10,568 nt of DNA from Candidatus Peregrinibacteria bacterium (GTDB taxonomy: Bacteria; Patescibacteriota; Gracilibacteria; UBA1369; LOWO2-01-FULL-3), in NCBI GenBank assembly GCA_003566255.1, contig PXEC01000023.1, forward strand, positions 1-10,568. The letters are read 5' to 3'. The notes below the pieces were generated by a model. It did no database searches. It saw only the letters and a program-made list of their open reading frames with translations, and had not been told where the DNA came from. How positions within the stretch are numbered: the stretch's first letter is position 1; every line of letters starts with the position of its first letter. The translations under genes were made by a program, and so were the position numbers. This document shows positions 1 to 6,221 of this stretch, piece by piece.

Positions 1-2
1 AA

Positions 3-209
3 AAGCTGAAAAACTGGACGCTCAAAGACATTGAAAAAACATTGCTTGAATCGGTTGAAGCCCTGGAAGTGAAAAACGGACAAGTTTTCTGGCCGTTAAG
101 AGCGGCCTTAAGCGGATTGCAATTTTCTCCCGGAGTATTCGAAATCGCTTGGGTCCTGGGAAAAGAAGAAACATTAACAAGAATTAAAAAAGCACATGAA
201 ATTCTCTGA
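3..209 (+). CDS. gltX: Glutamyl-tRNA synthetase, C-terminal end (partial)
   Basis: Only the last 68 residues are present and the reading frame is open from the window edge. They carry the GluRS C-terminal signature: a helix, then Q-V-F-W-P-L-R-A-A-L-S-G, followed by S-P-G-V-F-E-I-A and L-G-K-E-E-T-L-T-R-I. This is the anticodon-binding end of class I bacterial GluRS, the cytosolic enzyme that attaches glutamate to tRNA-Glu. The W-P-L-R-x-A-L-S-G signature points to bacterial GluRS rather than GlnRS. The gene ends in TGA and overlaps the start of the next gene by 14 bases, which suggests co-transcription. The catalytic HIGH/KMSKS part lies outside the window, so it is unknown whether this is a discriminating enzyme or one that also charges tRNA-Gln. 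A tRNA-Glu gene lies at the other end of the window. Confidence 0.92.
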   Translation, partial: KLKNWTLKDIEKTLLESVEALEVKNGQVFWPLRAALSGLQFSPGVFEIAWVLGKEETLTRIKKAHEIL

Positions 210-492
210 CATAAGAAGCGCGGTAAAGCACCTTTTGAAAGAAACAAAATGCTTACAGTGCAAAAAAAAATACGGACTTGAAGACGTTAGCATAATAGCT
301 ACAACTCAAAACGAAGGAATGTTTGAACTGACCTGCGGAGAATGCCAAACATCAACAATTATAACGATGTCTAAATTCAATAAAGGTGAAAGAATGCACA
401 AATCAATCTCAGAAGACGAAGTGCTGGACATCAAAAATTTCTTGAACAGATTTGACGGCAATTTCAAAAAACTTTTTATCGATAAAAAATGA
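196..492 (+). CDS. Small zinc-ribbon protein of unknown function (98 aa)
   Basis: This is a 98-residue soluble protein. Two CxxC pairs, C19/C22 and C47/C50, lie 24 residues apart, which is the layout of a zinc ribbon. The segment between them alternates polar and hydrophobic residues (S-I-I-A-T-T, M-F-E-L-T) as expected for beta strands. An N-terminal helix precedes the knuckle and a charged helical tail follows. There is no signal peptide or membrane segment. The ATG at 196 lies inside the end of gltX, and the TGA stop overlaps the next ATG (ATGA), so it is translated from a tightly coupled operon. Zinc ribbons of this size often bind nucleic acid or protein, but nothing here identifies a partner. 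I do not recognise the family. Confidence 0.8.
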   Translation: MKFSDIRSAVKHLLKETKCLQCKKKYGLEDVSIIATTQNEGMFELTCGECQTSTIITMSKFNKGERMHKSISEDEVLDIKNFLNRFDGNFKKLFIDKK

Positions 493-713
493 AAAAACTA
501 ATTTTACTCCTGAGTGTTGTGATCGTCTTTAGCGCCTGCGAAGCATTAAAGGACGAAACGGCATCTTTGGTCGATGACGCCAAAACTTCGGCTGAAAAAA
601 CAATGGAGGAAGCCGAAAGGCTCAAAGACAAAGCAACGGAAACGAAAGAGCTTTTGGACAGCGCATCGGAAAAAATAGATGACACTCGAGATAAAATCAG
701 AGAATCAATATAA
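489..713 (+). CDS. Small predicted lipoprotein with a charged helical body (74 aa)
   Basis: The N-terminus M-K-K-L-I-L-L-L-S-V-V-I-V-F-S-A-C is a type II (lipoprotein) signal peptide with Cys17 as the candidate lipidated residue. The -3 position is Phe, which is less usual than Leu/Val/Ile, so the lipobox is plausible but not ideal. The mature part, residues 18-74, has almost no aromatic residues and is rich in E, K, D, A and T. It contains runs such as A-E-K-T-M-E-E-A-E-R-L-K-D-K and should form a long amphipathic or coiled-coil helix on the outer face of the membrane. The start overlaps the preceding stop (ATGA), and the TAA shares one base with the next ATG (TAATG). I cannot assign a family or function. 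Confidence 0.75.
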   Translation: MKKLILLLSVVIVFSACEALKDETASLVDDAKTSAEKTMEEAERLKDKATETKELLDSASEKIDDTRDKIRESI

Positions 714-1408
714 TGGGAAGTCTCAAGTGCCAGTTCCATATACATGTCAAAGGGGACCCCGCTGACAATGTTTCGTATGATGCAAAAAAACTCATAGATG
801 AAGCCGCCCGTCTTAACTATGACGTAATCGCGATAACTTGCCATCGCGAAATAGTTTTTGATGAAGAATGGAGAAAATACGCGGCGGAAAAGGGAGTACT
901 GCTTCTCCCCGGCATAGAATTCGAAATCGATAAAAAACATATTCTCTGCATCAACGCGCACGAAGACATAAATAAAGTGAATAATTTTGAAGATTTAAAA
1001 AAATATAAAAAAGCCCATCCCTTATCCTTAATAATAGCTCCACATCCGTTCTTCCCGGGGAAAACAACCTTGAAAGATAACCTCGAAAAAAACATCGAAC
1101 TCATAGATGCGATAGAAATATCTTGGGCGTACACAAAAAAAATAGATTTCAACCGCAAAGCCGCCGAAGTCGCGGAAAAACACAAAAAAACTTTGATAGC
1201 CACAGCTGACTGCCATTTGCTGGGTCAACTCCAAACCGGCGGACACTGCTTAATAGAGGCAAACCCGGAAATATCTTCAATAATTCAAGCAATCGATCAA
1301 AACAAAATAAAAAGTGTTCACACACCCACAACTATTCCAAAAATTATAAAATATTTCATACAAAACGGCTGGCAGGACCTGAAAGAAATCACCAGAAAGC
1401 TTTGCTAA
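713..1408 (+). CDS. PHP-domain metal-dependent hydrolase
   Basis: This 231-residue protein carries the ordered metal-ligand motifs of the PHP superfamily (polymerase and histidinol phosphatase). They are H9-x-H11 at the end of the first strand (F-H-I-H-V-K-G-D), H44 in I-A-I-T-C-H, E69 in G-I-E-F-E, H76, H111 in I-I-A-P-H-P-F-F, E135 in I-D-A-I-E-I, and D166-x-H168 in A-T-A-D-C-H. The set is close to complete, so the fold should bind two or three metal ions and cleave a phosphoester. The usual AITDH motif is ITCH here, with Cys in place of Asp. The length matches stand-alone PHP proteins such as nucleotide or oligonucleotide phosphatases, but the substrate cannot be read from the sequence. 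There is no signal peptide, so it is cytosolic. The start shares one base with the preceding stop. Confidence 0.88.
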   Translation: MGSLKCQFHIHVKGDPADNVSYDAKKLIDEAARLNYDVIAITCHREIVFDEEWRKYAAEKGVLLLPGIEFEIDKKHILCINAHEDINKVNNFEDLKKYKKAHPLSLIIAPHPFFPGKTTLKDNLEKNIELIDAIEISWAYTKKIDFNRKAAEVAEKHKKTLIATADCHLLGQLQTGGHCLIEANPEISSIIQAIDQNKIKSVHTPTTIPKIIKYFIQNGWQDLKEITRKLC

Positions 1409-1430
1409 TAACCGCAGCGACCTCTATAAT
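1402..1430 (+). promoter_or_regulatory. Sigma-70-type promoter for the pta-ackA cassette
   Basis: A perfect -10 box TATAAT lies at 1425-1430 and a -35-like TTGCTA (4 of 6) at 1402-1407, with a 17-base spacer. Transcription would begin near 1437 and give a leader of about 20 bases before the ATG at 1459. The -35 overlaps the last codons of the PHP gene. This placement supports the ATG at 1459 as the pta start, because an upstream TTG start at 1402 would fall within the promoter itself. Confidence 0.6.
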
Positions 1431-1458
1431 CAAAGCGATTGCTTTCCTCATCCAACAT

Positions 1459-2457
1459 ATGTATCGGTTCATAAGAAAAATAGAAGCCATCGCGCGTAAG
1501 GACCCCAAAAAAATCGTTTTTCCCGAAGGCGAAGAAGAACGAATTTTGCAAGCGGTCGAACAAATTCTAAAATTGAAGATTGCCCACCCGATACTTTTGG
1601 GAAATTCGGTTTCAATAAAAAACAAAGCCAAAAAACTAAAGCTCAAGATAGATTGGAGCAAAGTGCAAATAATCGATCATAAAAAATCGAAACTTCGTGA
1701 GGAATTTGCGGATGAACTTTACAAAATTCGAAAAATAAAAGGCCTCAAAAAAGCCGAAGCAAAAGAAATGATTAAAGACATAAATTATTTCGGCACGATG
1801 ATGGTCCAAAAAAATTATGCCCACGGAATGATAAACGGGACAACCGTTCCGACGGAAACAGCAATCCGGCCCGCACTTCAAATAATAGGGACCAAAAGAA
1901 AGTTTTATAAAATTTCCGGAGTGTTTTTTATGAGTCTGGAAAACAGAGTCCTCCTATTCGCTGACAGCGCGATAACAATAAACCCAAACTCTCATGACCT
2001 CGCTAACATCGCGATAGATACAGCTGAAACAGCTCAAATGTTCGGAATAAAACCCAAAATCGCGATGCTTTCGTTTTCAACAAAAGGATCAGCCAAACAT
2101 CCGAAAGTGGATAAAGTTAAAGAAGCCACCTCTATTTTAAAATATCGAAAGCCAAAACTGATAGTTGACGGAGAACTGCAGGTGGATGCCGCGATCGTTC
2201 CGGAAGCCGCAAAAAGAAAATGCCCCGATTCACCGATAAAAGGAGACGCAAACGTTTTGATATTCCCAAACCTGGAATCGGCAAACATCGCGTACAAACT
2301 TGTTGAAAGACTAGCCAAAGCAAAGGCGATAGGCCCGATTTTGCAAGGATTAAACAAACCGATAAATGATCTTTCCCGCGGATGCAATTATAAAGATATA
2401 GTTTATGTGACGGCTTTCACGGTTGTGGAATGTCAAAACACCCCGAGAAGACAATAA
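1459..2457 (+). CDS. pta: Phosphate acetyltransferase (or close phosphate acyltransferase)
   Basis: This 332-residue protein of the PTA/PTB family converts acetyl-CoA and phosphate to acetyl-phosphate and CoA. Family landmarks appear in order: I-V-F-P-E-G-E-E-E-R-I-L near the N-terminus, H-P-I-L-L-G-N, M-M-V-Q-K-N-Y-A-H-G-M-I-N-G, T-E-T-A-I-R-P-A-L-Q-I-I-G-T, the N-P-N-S-H-D-L-A-N-I-A segment, M-L-S-F-S-T-K-G-S-A, V-D-G-E-L-Q-V-D-A-A, N-V-L-I-F-P-N-L-E-S-A-N-I-A-Y-K, and the closing G-P-I-L-Q-G-L and D-L-S-R-G-C. The length is that of short, catalytic-domain-only Pta enzymes. I chose the ATG at 1459 because family members begin just before the charged helix ahead of V-F-P-E-G-E. The in-frame extension to 1402 (TTG) adds a hydrophobic stretch and runs through the promoter. 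Acetate kinase two genes downstream completes the Pta-AckA pathway. A phosphate butyryltransferase is less likely given that pairing. Confidence 0.93.
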   Translation: MYRFIRKIEAIARKDPKKIVFPEGEEERILQAVEQILKLKIAHPILLGNSVSIKNKAKKLKLKIDWSKVQIIDHKKSKLREEFADELYKIRKIKGLKKAEAKEMIKDINYFGTMMVQKNYAHGMINGTTVPTETAIRPALQIIGTKRKFYKISGVFFMSLENRVLLFADSAITINPNSHDLANIAIDTAETAQMFGIKPKIAMLSFSTKGSAKHPKVDKVKEATSILKYRKPKLIVDGELQVDAAIVPEAAKRKCPDSPIKGDANVLIFPNLESANIAYKLVERLAKAKAIGPILQGLNKPINDLSRGCNYKDIVYVTAFTVVECQNTPRRQ

Positions 2458-2467
2458 CCCCAAAAAA

Positions 2468-2884
2468 ATGACAGAAATAGATAATTACAACATCCCGGCA
2501 TTCAAAAGAAAAAGAAGCATCGCTGCAAAAGCCAGAGCAAAACATCCTGCTATTACGGAAATAACGGCCCCGCCGCCAATCTCCAACCGGAAAAAACAAA
2601 AAAAAGTTGAAATCCCGGAAACTCACTCAAGAGAAATGAAAATCTGCGGAACATGCGACGGATATTTTGACAAAATAGATGTAGCGATAATAAGACTCAC
2701 AAATCCCCTAAGAAAAGGGGACATAATCCTTATCGAAAAAACAGACGGATTATTCGAACAAAAAGTAAATTCCATGCAGATCGACAGAAAAGATGTTTCG
2801 ATTGCCCGCACGGGAAGTGACGCTGGAATAAAAGTCCTGTCCAAACCTAAAGTTGGAGGGACCGTATATAAAGTAACCGCATAA
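2468..2884 (+). CDS. EF-Tu domain-2-like beta-barrel protein with a basic N-terminal tail
   Basis: Residues 57-136 match the small 'translation elongation factor-like' family, a stand-alone beta barrel related to domain 2 of EF-Tu/IF2 GTPases. Seen are G-Y-F-D-K-I-D-V-A-I-I-R-L, then L-R-K-G-D-I-I-L-I-E, F-E-Q-K-V-N-S-M-Q-I-D, A-G-I-K-V and V-G-G-T-V-Y-K-V. There is no GTPase domain. Residues 1-56 are an unusual tail rich in K, R, A and P (F-K-R-K-R-S-I-A-A-K-A-R-A-K-H, then T-A-P-P-P-I) that is probably disordered and may bind RNA. The ATG at 2468 leaves a 10-base gap after pta. The internal ATG at 2636 would give an 82-residue barrel-only protein of the usual family size, so the true start is uncertain. 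The frame is open upstream as far as 2423. It sits between pta and ackA, one base before ackA. The role is unknown. Confidence 0.72.
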   Translation: MTEIDNYNIPAFKRKRSIAAKARAKHPAITEITAPPPISNRKKQKKVEIPETHSREMKICGTCDGYFDKIDVAIIRLTNPLRKGDIILIEKTDGLFEQKVNSMQIDRKDVSIARTGSDAGIKVLSKPKVGGTVYKVTA

Positions 2885-2885
2885 A

Positions 2886-4082
2886 ATGAAAATATTGGTG
2901 ATAAATTCAGGATCTTCATCCATAAAAGCCTCTCTTTTTGATTTTGGAAAAATGAAAGAGGGAGTTAAAACAATGTCCGCGCATGTGGATGGGATAAATC
3001 TGGCACATTGCAAATTTACAATGAAAAGCGAAAGAAAAAATACGGGGCTGAAAACCAAAGTAAAAACGCATGAACAAGGCGTGAAGCTGATTTTGGAAAA
3101 TCTCCTTAAAACAGGTCTGATAAAAAATCTTGGAGAAATAAAAAGAGTGGGACACAGAGTGGTCCACGGAGGAGAAAAATATAAAAATCCTGTAAAAATT
3201 GACGCCAAAGTAATGGCGGACATTAAAAAATTCGGATCACTGGCTCCGCTCCATAATCCTGTAAATCTGGAATCGATAAGAGCCTGCAAAAAATTACTTC
3301 CAAAAAGTAAACACATCGCGATATTCGATACCGCTTACTACGGAACAATTCCGCAAGAAGCATATTTATACGGACTTCCTCTTGAAATGTACAAAAAACA
3401 CAACATCCGCCGATACGGATTTCACGGGACAAGTCATAAATATGTCGTGAACAAGGCAATAAAATATTCGAAGAAGAAAAATCCAAAAATAATTTCATGC
3501 CACTTGGGGAACGGGTCCTCTATAACGGCAAGTTTTAACGGTAAAGCGATAGATACGAGCATGGGACTCACGCCTTTGGAAGGAGTTTTAATGGGAACAA
3601 GGTCGGGTACGATAGACCCTGCGATAATTTTCCATCTCACAGAAAATCTAAAAATGAAAATTTCAGAAATTAAGGCGATGCTTAACAATGAATCGGGATT
3701 ACTTGGGATTTCCGGGATAAGCTCGGATATGAGAAAAATTTACGAAGCAAGTTTAAAAGGTGACAAAAGAGCGATTCTTGCAATTGAAATACTTTCGTAT
3801 CAAGTAGCGAAGTGTTGCGGCGGCTTCGCCGCCGCCCTCAACGGCGCAGACATCTTAATATTCACCGGAGGACTCGGAGAAAAAGCGTTCTACGTGAGAA
3901 AAAAAGTTTGTGATTACCTTACTTTTTTGGGATTCAAAACAGACAAACGCAAAAATGAAAAAGCCGTAAAATCGGGTCTGGACCTCGCTGACATATCAGC
4001 CCCTAGAACAAAATCAAGAGTCTTCGTAATAGAAACCGACGAAGAAAAACAGATAGCGGAAGAAACCAAATCAATCAAGTAA
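2886..4082 (+). CDS. ackA: Acetate kinase
   Basis: This 398-residue cytosolic ASKHA-fold kinase forms acetate and ATP from acetyl-phosphate and ADP, the energy-yielding last step of acetate fermentation. The whole family pattern is present: L-V-I-N-S-G-S-S-S-I-K at 4-14, G-H-R-V-V-H-G-G at 89-96 with catalytic Arg91, F-D-T-A at 147-150 with Asp148, R-Y-G-F-H-G-T-S-H-K-Y at 176-186 with His180, C-H-L-G-N-G-S-S at 205-212, M-G-T-R-S-G-T at 236-242 with Arg239, F-T-G-G-L-G-E at 326-332, and T-D-E-E near 384-387 with the C-terminal metal-site Glu. The numbering almost coincides with the archaeal model enzyme, so it should be fully active. It follows the EF-like gene by one base and shares the pta promoter. 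A GC-rich hairpin lies within codons 311-317. Confidence 0.97.
   Translation: MKILVINSGSSSIKASLFDFGKMKEGVKTMSAHVDGINLAHCKFTMKSERKNTGLKTKVKTHEQGVKLILENLLKTGLIKNLGEIKRVGHRVVHGGEKYKNPVKIDAKVMADIKKFGSLAPLHNPVNLESIRACKKLLPKSKHIAIFDTAYYGTIPQEAYLYGLPLEMYKKHNIRRYGFHGTSHKYVVNKAIKYSKKKNPKIISCHLGNGSSITASFNGKAIDTSMGLTPLEGVLMGTRSGTIDPAIIFHLTENLKMKISEIKAMLNNESGLLGISGISSDMRKIYEASLKGDKRAILAIEILSYQVAKCCGGFAAALNGADILIFTGGLGEKAFYVRKKVCDYLTFLGFKTDKRKNEKAVKSGLDLADISAPRTKSRVFVIETDEEKQIAEETKSIK
3817..3835 (+). repeat. GC-rich perfect hairpin inside ackA
   Basis: An 8-bp perfect inverted repeat, GCGGCGGC then TTC then GCCGCCGC, lies in a gene that is otherwise AT-rich. It encodes C-G-G-F-A-A-A, a conserved glycine/alanine segment of acetate kinase, so part of the GC content follows from the protein. 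The choice of GGC and GCC for every codon does not, because neighbouring codons favour A or T at the third position. No U-tract follows, so it is not an intrinsic terminator. Confidence 0.6.
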
Positions 4083-4108
4083 AACGCCGCTCACTTCCTA
4101 AATCGTTT

Positions 4109-6118
4109 TTACTTCTCCAACTCCAAAACCTTACTTTCCGATAAAACATAGACCTTTTGCGAATCCGGATCCACATAAATATCCCTCAACGAACCGACAC
4201 CATCAAAAACATATTGAGCGCTATATCTCACATTTCCGGTTTGTGGCTCTTTATCGTAAACAAGAACTCTGGCATCCGCAGAATCCAAAACAAAAACCTG
4301 ATCAAGTCTGTCCGTCGTATAAACCACATCCGGCGACTTAAACATGGTAAACGGAGGATTATTTACATAAAAGTCTTGCTTTACCCCTGCATAAAATTTC
4401 ATAAGCCCTCCGGCCTGCTCAAGAACATAAACACTTGCGTCTATCGCGAAATCAACAGCTTTGGAAATATCCGTTCCGTCATTTACGTAAGGCTCCGCCG
4501 GACCAAAAATCTCACGGAGACCCTTGTAAGAATACCTCCAAATCTGTCCCTCAACCGGATCTAAAATATAAATCCTGCTTCCCCAGGACAACAAAGAAAC
4601 ACCTCTTCTGAAATTTCCATCCTCCGTTCCCATCAGAGACATAACTCCTTCACGATATTCAAGCAAATTCCCTCTTTGCGTCAAAAACAATATGGAATTC
4701 CTTTCACCGAAACCCGTCGCTGAAACAACAATTTCGTCATCCGACACCGTCAAAGGATCCTGGACCTGATCCAAAACAATTTCATACAACCCATTTGAGT
4801 CGTAAACAAAAACTCTATCCCTTATAAGAGCAAAACCCAACGCGCTTATATCCGTCCGCTTTGAAGAAAGATCGGCAATGACTTTCGGCTCCGATATTCT
4901 CTGAACATTATCCAACCTGTCCCTAGTTTCTTCAATCTGAATCAGATATGAACCCGCTTTATCCCTGTAATGTCCGGATTCCAAAACCGTCCTTGCATCG
5001 GTATAAGCCCTATCCAAAATCATCCGGGCGGCATCTTTATCATAAACGCCTCTGGTCTCCGCCTCGGCGATTCTGTCACGGACTTCAACCAAAACCGCAT
5101 CCAATTCTGCCAGTTCCTCCCTCTTAGACTGCTTAAAATTGGCAAAAAGTATTCCGACCAAAAGAACAACTATAACGATTACCAGCAAAGAGAGTATTTT
5201 ATCCTTTCCAAAACCGCCGGAAAAAAGACCTCTTTTCAAAAACCCGAAAAATCCAGAAAAAGAAGATGAAACTCCTTCTTTAAGATCGGAAACCGACGCG
5301 CGCCGTCCCTTCCTTGCCCCCCCCGAACCTTTCAAAAGATTGGAAAACTTTGTCTTAACCCTCTTAGTATAAGCAGAATAGCGCCCACCACCGCTCTCAA
5401 GAACAGCAGTAGTGGCTTCATCTATTTCATTTTCAATCTCCGCAACTTCCTCGGAAGCGACCTTTCTGAACAAAATACCCGTCAACGCCACTCGTCCCAA
5501 AATTTCCGTGGATATAACATCCTGTATTTCATTCAAAGATTCAGCAACACTGGTTTTACTTATGCACTGCGCCAAATCGGTCTTGCTTATATATCTCACC
5601 AGCCTGCTGGAAGAAAATAAAACAAAATCTCCCTGTTCTATTTCCCCACTGGCGATACTCGCAAAAACTTCATCAGAAGAAGAAGCATCTTCACTCAGCC
5701 CCTCACTTATTATACTCACATATCTCTTCCTTATAAGATACGCCTCCGCGTCACCGCATTGAGTTAAAAACAATTGATTATCAACAACCGCGGCAACGAC
5801 CACATTCAGGTTCCCTATATATCCGGACATTTTTTGCGATTTGAACTCGGCAAGCACTCCATTTATTTCCTTCAAAGCCGCCTCAAACCTTTCATACGGA
5901 TCTATCGACAAATCTTCGAAGAAAACCTTCTGCATCATTTCAAAAATCACACTCCCGATTTCCTCAGCGTCCAACGGATTATTTTGAATTTCCAAATTCA
6001 CAAAAACTTGTCCGCCTTCCTCTCCGTGCTCACGATGAAAATCATACGCGTAATTCTCAAGAAAACTGTTATCATCGCTACCGGTAAACAAAAATTCGTA
6101 TTCACCTCGTATGGACAT
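4109..6118 (-). CDS. Membrane-anchored protein with degenerate PP2C-like domain and C-terminal propeller-like domain
   Basis: This is a 669-residue protein. Residues 1 to about 225 resemble a PP2C-type phosphatase: V-V-V-A-A-V-V-D-N-Q-L-F-L-T-Q-C-G-D-A-E-A-Y-L-I-R at 106-130 corresponds to the 'GDSRAYL' strand pair, and G-D-F-V-L-F-S-S-S-R-L at 163-173 to the usual 'GD..LLCSDGL'. Asp123 is kept, but the SDG aspartate is replaced and the first acidic motif is not recognisable, so it may be a pseudophosphatase. A basic linker follows (T-K-R-V-K-T-K, A-R-K-G-R-R). One membrane helix lies at about 308-328, with the N-terminus predicted cytosolic by the positive-inside rule. A charged helical stalk spans about 330-405, and about 260 outside residues show repeated strands (V-F-V-Y-D, V-Y-V-L-E-Q, V-F-V-L-D, V-Y-V-L-S-E) as in a WD/NHL-type propeller. 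It could link an external signal to a cytosolic partner. It is monocistronic, convergent with ackA, and has its own promoter. Confidence 0.75.
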   Translation of the reverse strand: MSIRGEYEFLFTGSDDNSFLENYAYDFHREHGEEGGQVFVNLEIQNNPLDAEEIGSVIFEMMQKVFFEDLSIDPYERFEAALKEINGVLAEFKSQKMSGYIGNLNVVVAAVVDNQLFLTQCGDAEAYLIRKRYVSIISEGLSEDASSSDEVFASIASGEIEQGDFVLFSSSRLVRYISKTDLAQCISKTSVAESLNEIQDVISTEILGRVALTGILFRKVASEEVAEIENEIDEATTAVLESGGGRYSAYTKRVKTKFSNLLKGSGGARKGRRASVSDLKEGVSSSFSGFFGFLKRGLFSGGFGKDKILSLLVIVIVVLLVGILFANFKQSKREELAELDAVLVEVRDRIAEAETRGVYDKDAARMILDRAYTDARTVLESGHYRDKAGSYLIQIEETRDRLDNVQRISEPKVIADLSSKRTDISALGFALIRDRVFVYDSNGLYEIVLDQVQDPLTVSDDEIVVSATGFGERNSILFLTQRGNLLEYREGVMSLMGTEDGNFRRGVSLLSWGSRIYILDPVEGQIWRYSYKGLREIFGPAEPYVNDGTDISKAVDFAIDASVYVLEQAGGLMKFYAGVKQDFYVNNPPFTMFKSPDVVYTTDRLDQVFVLDSADARVLVYDKEPQTGNVRYSAQYVFDGVGSLRDIYVDPDSQKVYVLSESKVLELEK

Positions 6119-6144
6119 GTGATTTTCAGATTAATCTTGCAAAA

Positions 6145-6173
6145 AATATACTTTAATCAAGCCGATATGACAA
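6145..6173 (-). promoter_or_regulatory. Sigma-70-type promoter for the PP2C-propeller gene
   Basis: Reading the minus strand, TTGTCA (-35, at 6168-6173) and TATATT (-10, at 6145-6150) are separated by exactly 17 bases. The start codon lies 26 bases beyond the -10 box, leaving a short leader. The promoter points away from the structured RNA that begins at 6222, so the two units are divergent. Confidence 0.65.
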
Positions 6174-6221
6174 GTATTTGCAAAAAAACAAAAGCTTTCA
6201 GTTTTTACAGCTATTAATCAA

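Noticed and set aside
476..961. 161-aa minus-strand open frame
   Set aside because: It lies opposite the lipoprotein and PHP genes, whose motifs are clear. Its serine-rich product looks like an antisense artefact.
4083..4108. Bidirectional terminator between ackA and the PP2C-propeller gene
   Set aside because: There is a short T-run near 4105, but no stem of useful length precedes it on either strand.
4157..4564. 135-aa plus-strand frame opposite the propeller gene
   Set aside because: It is a shadow of the 669-aa minus-strand gene, which has a promoter and domain structure.
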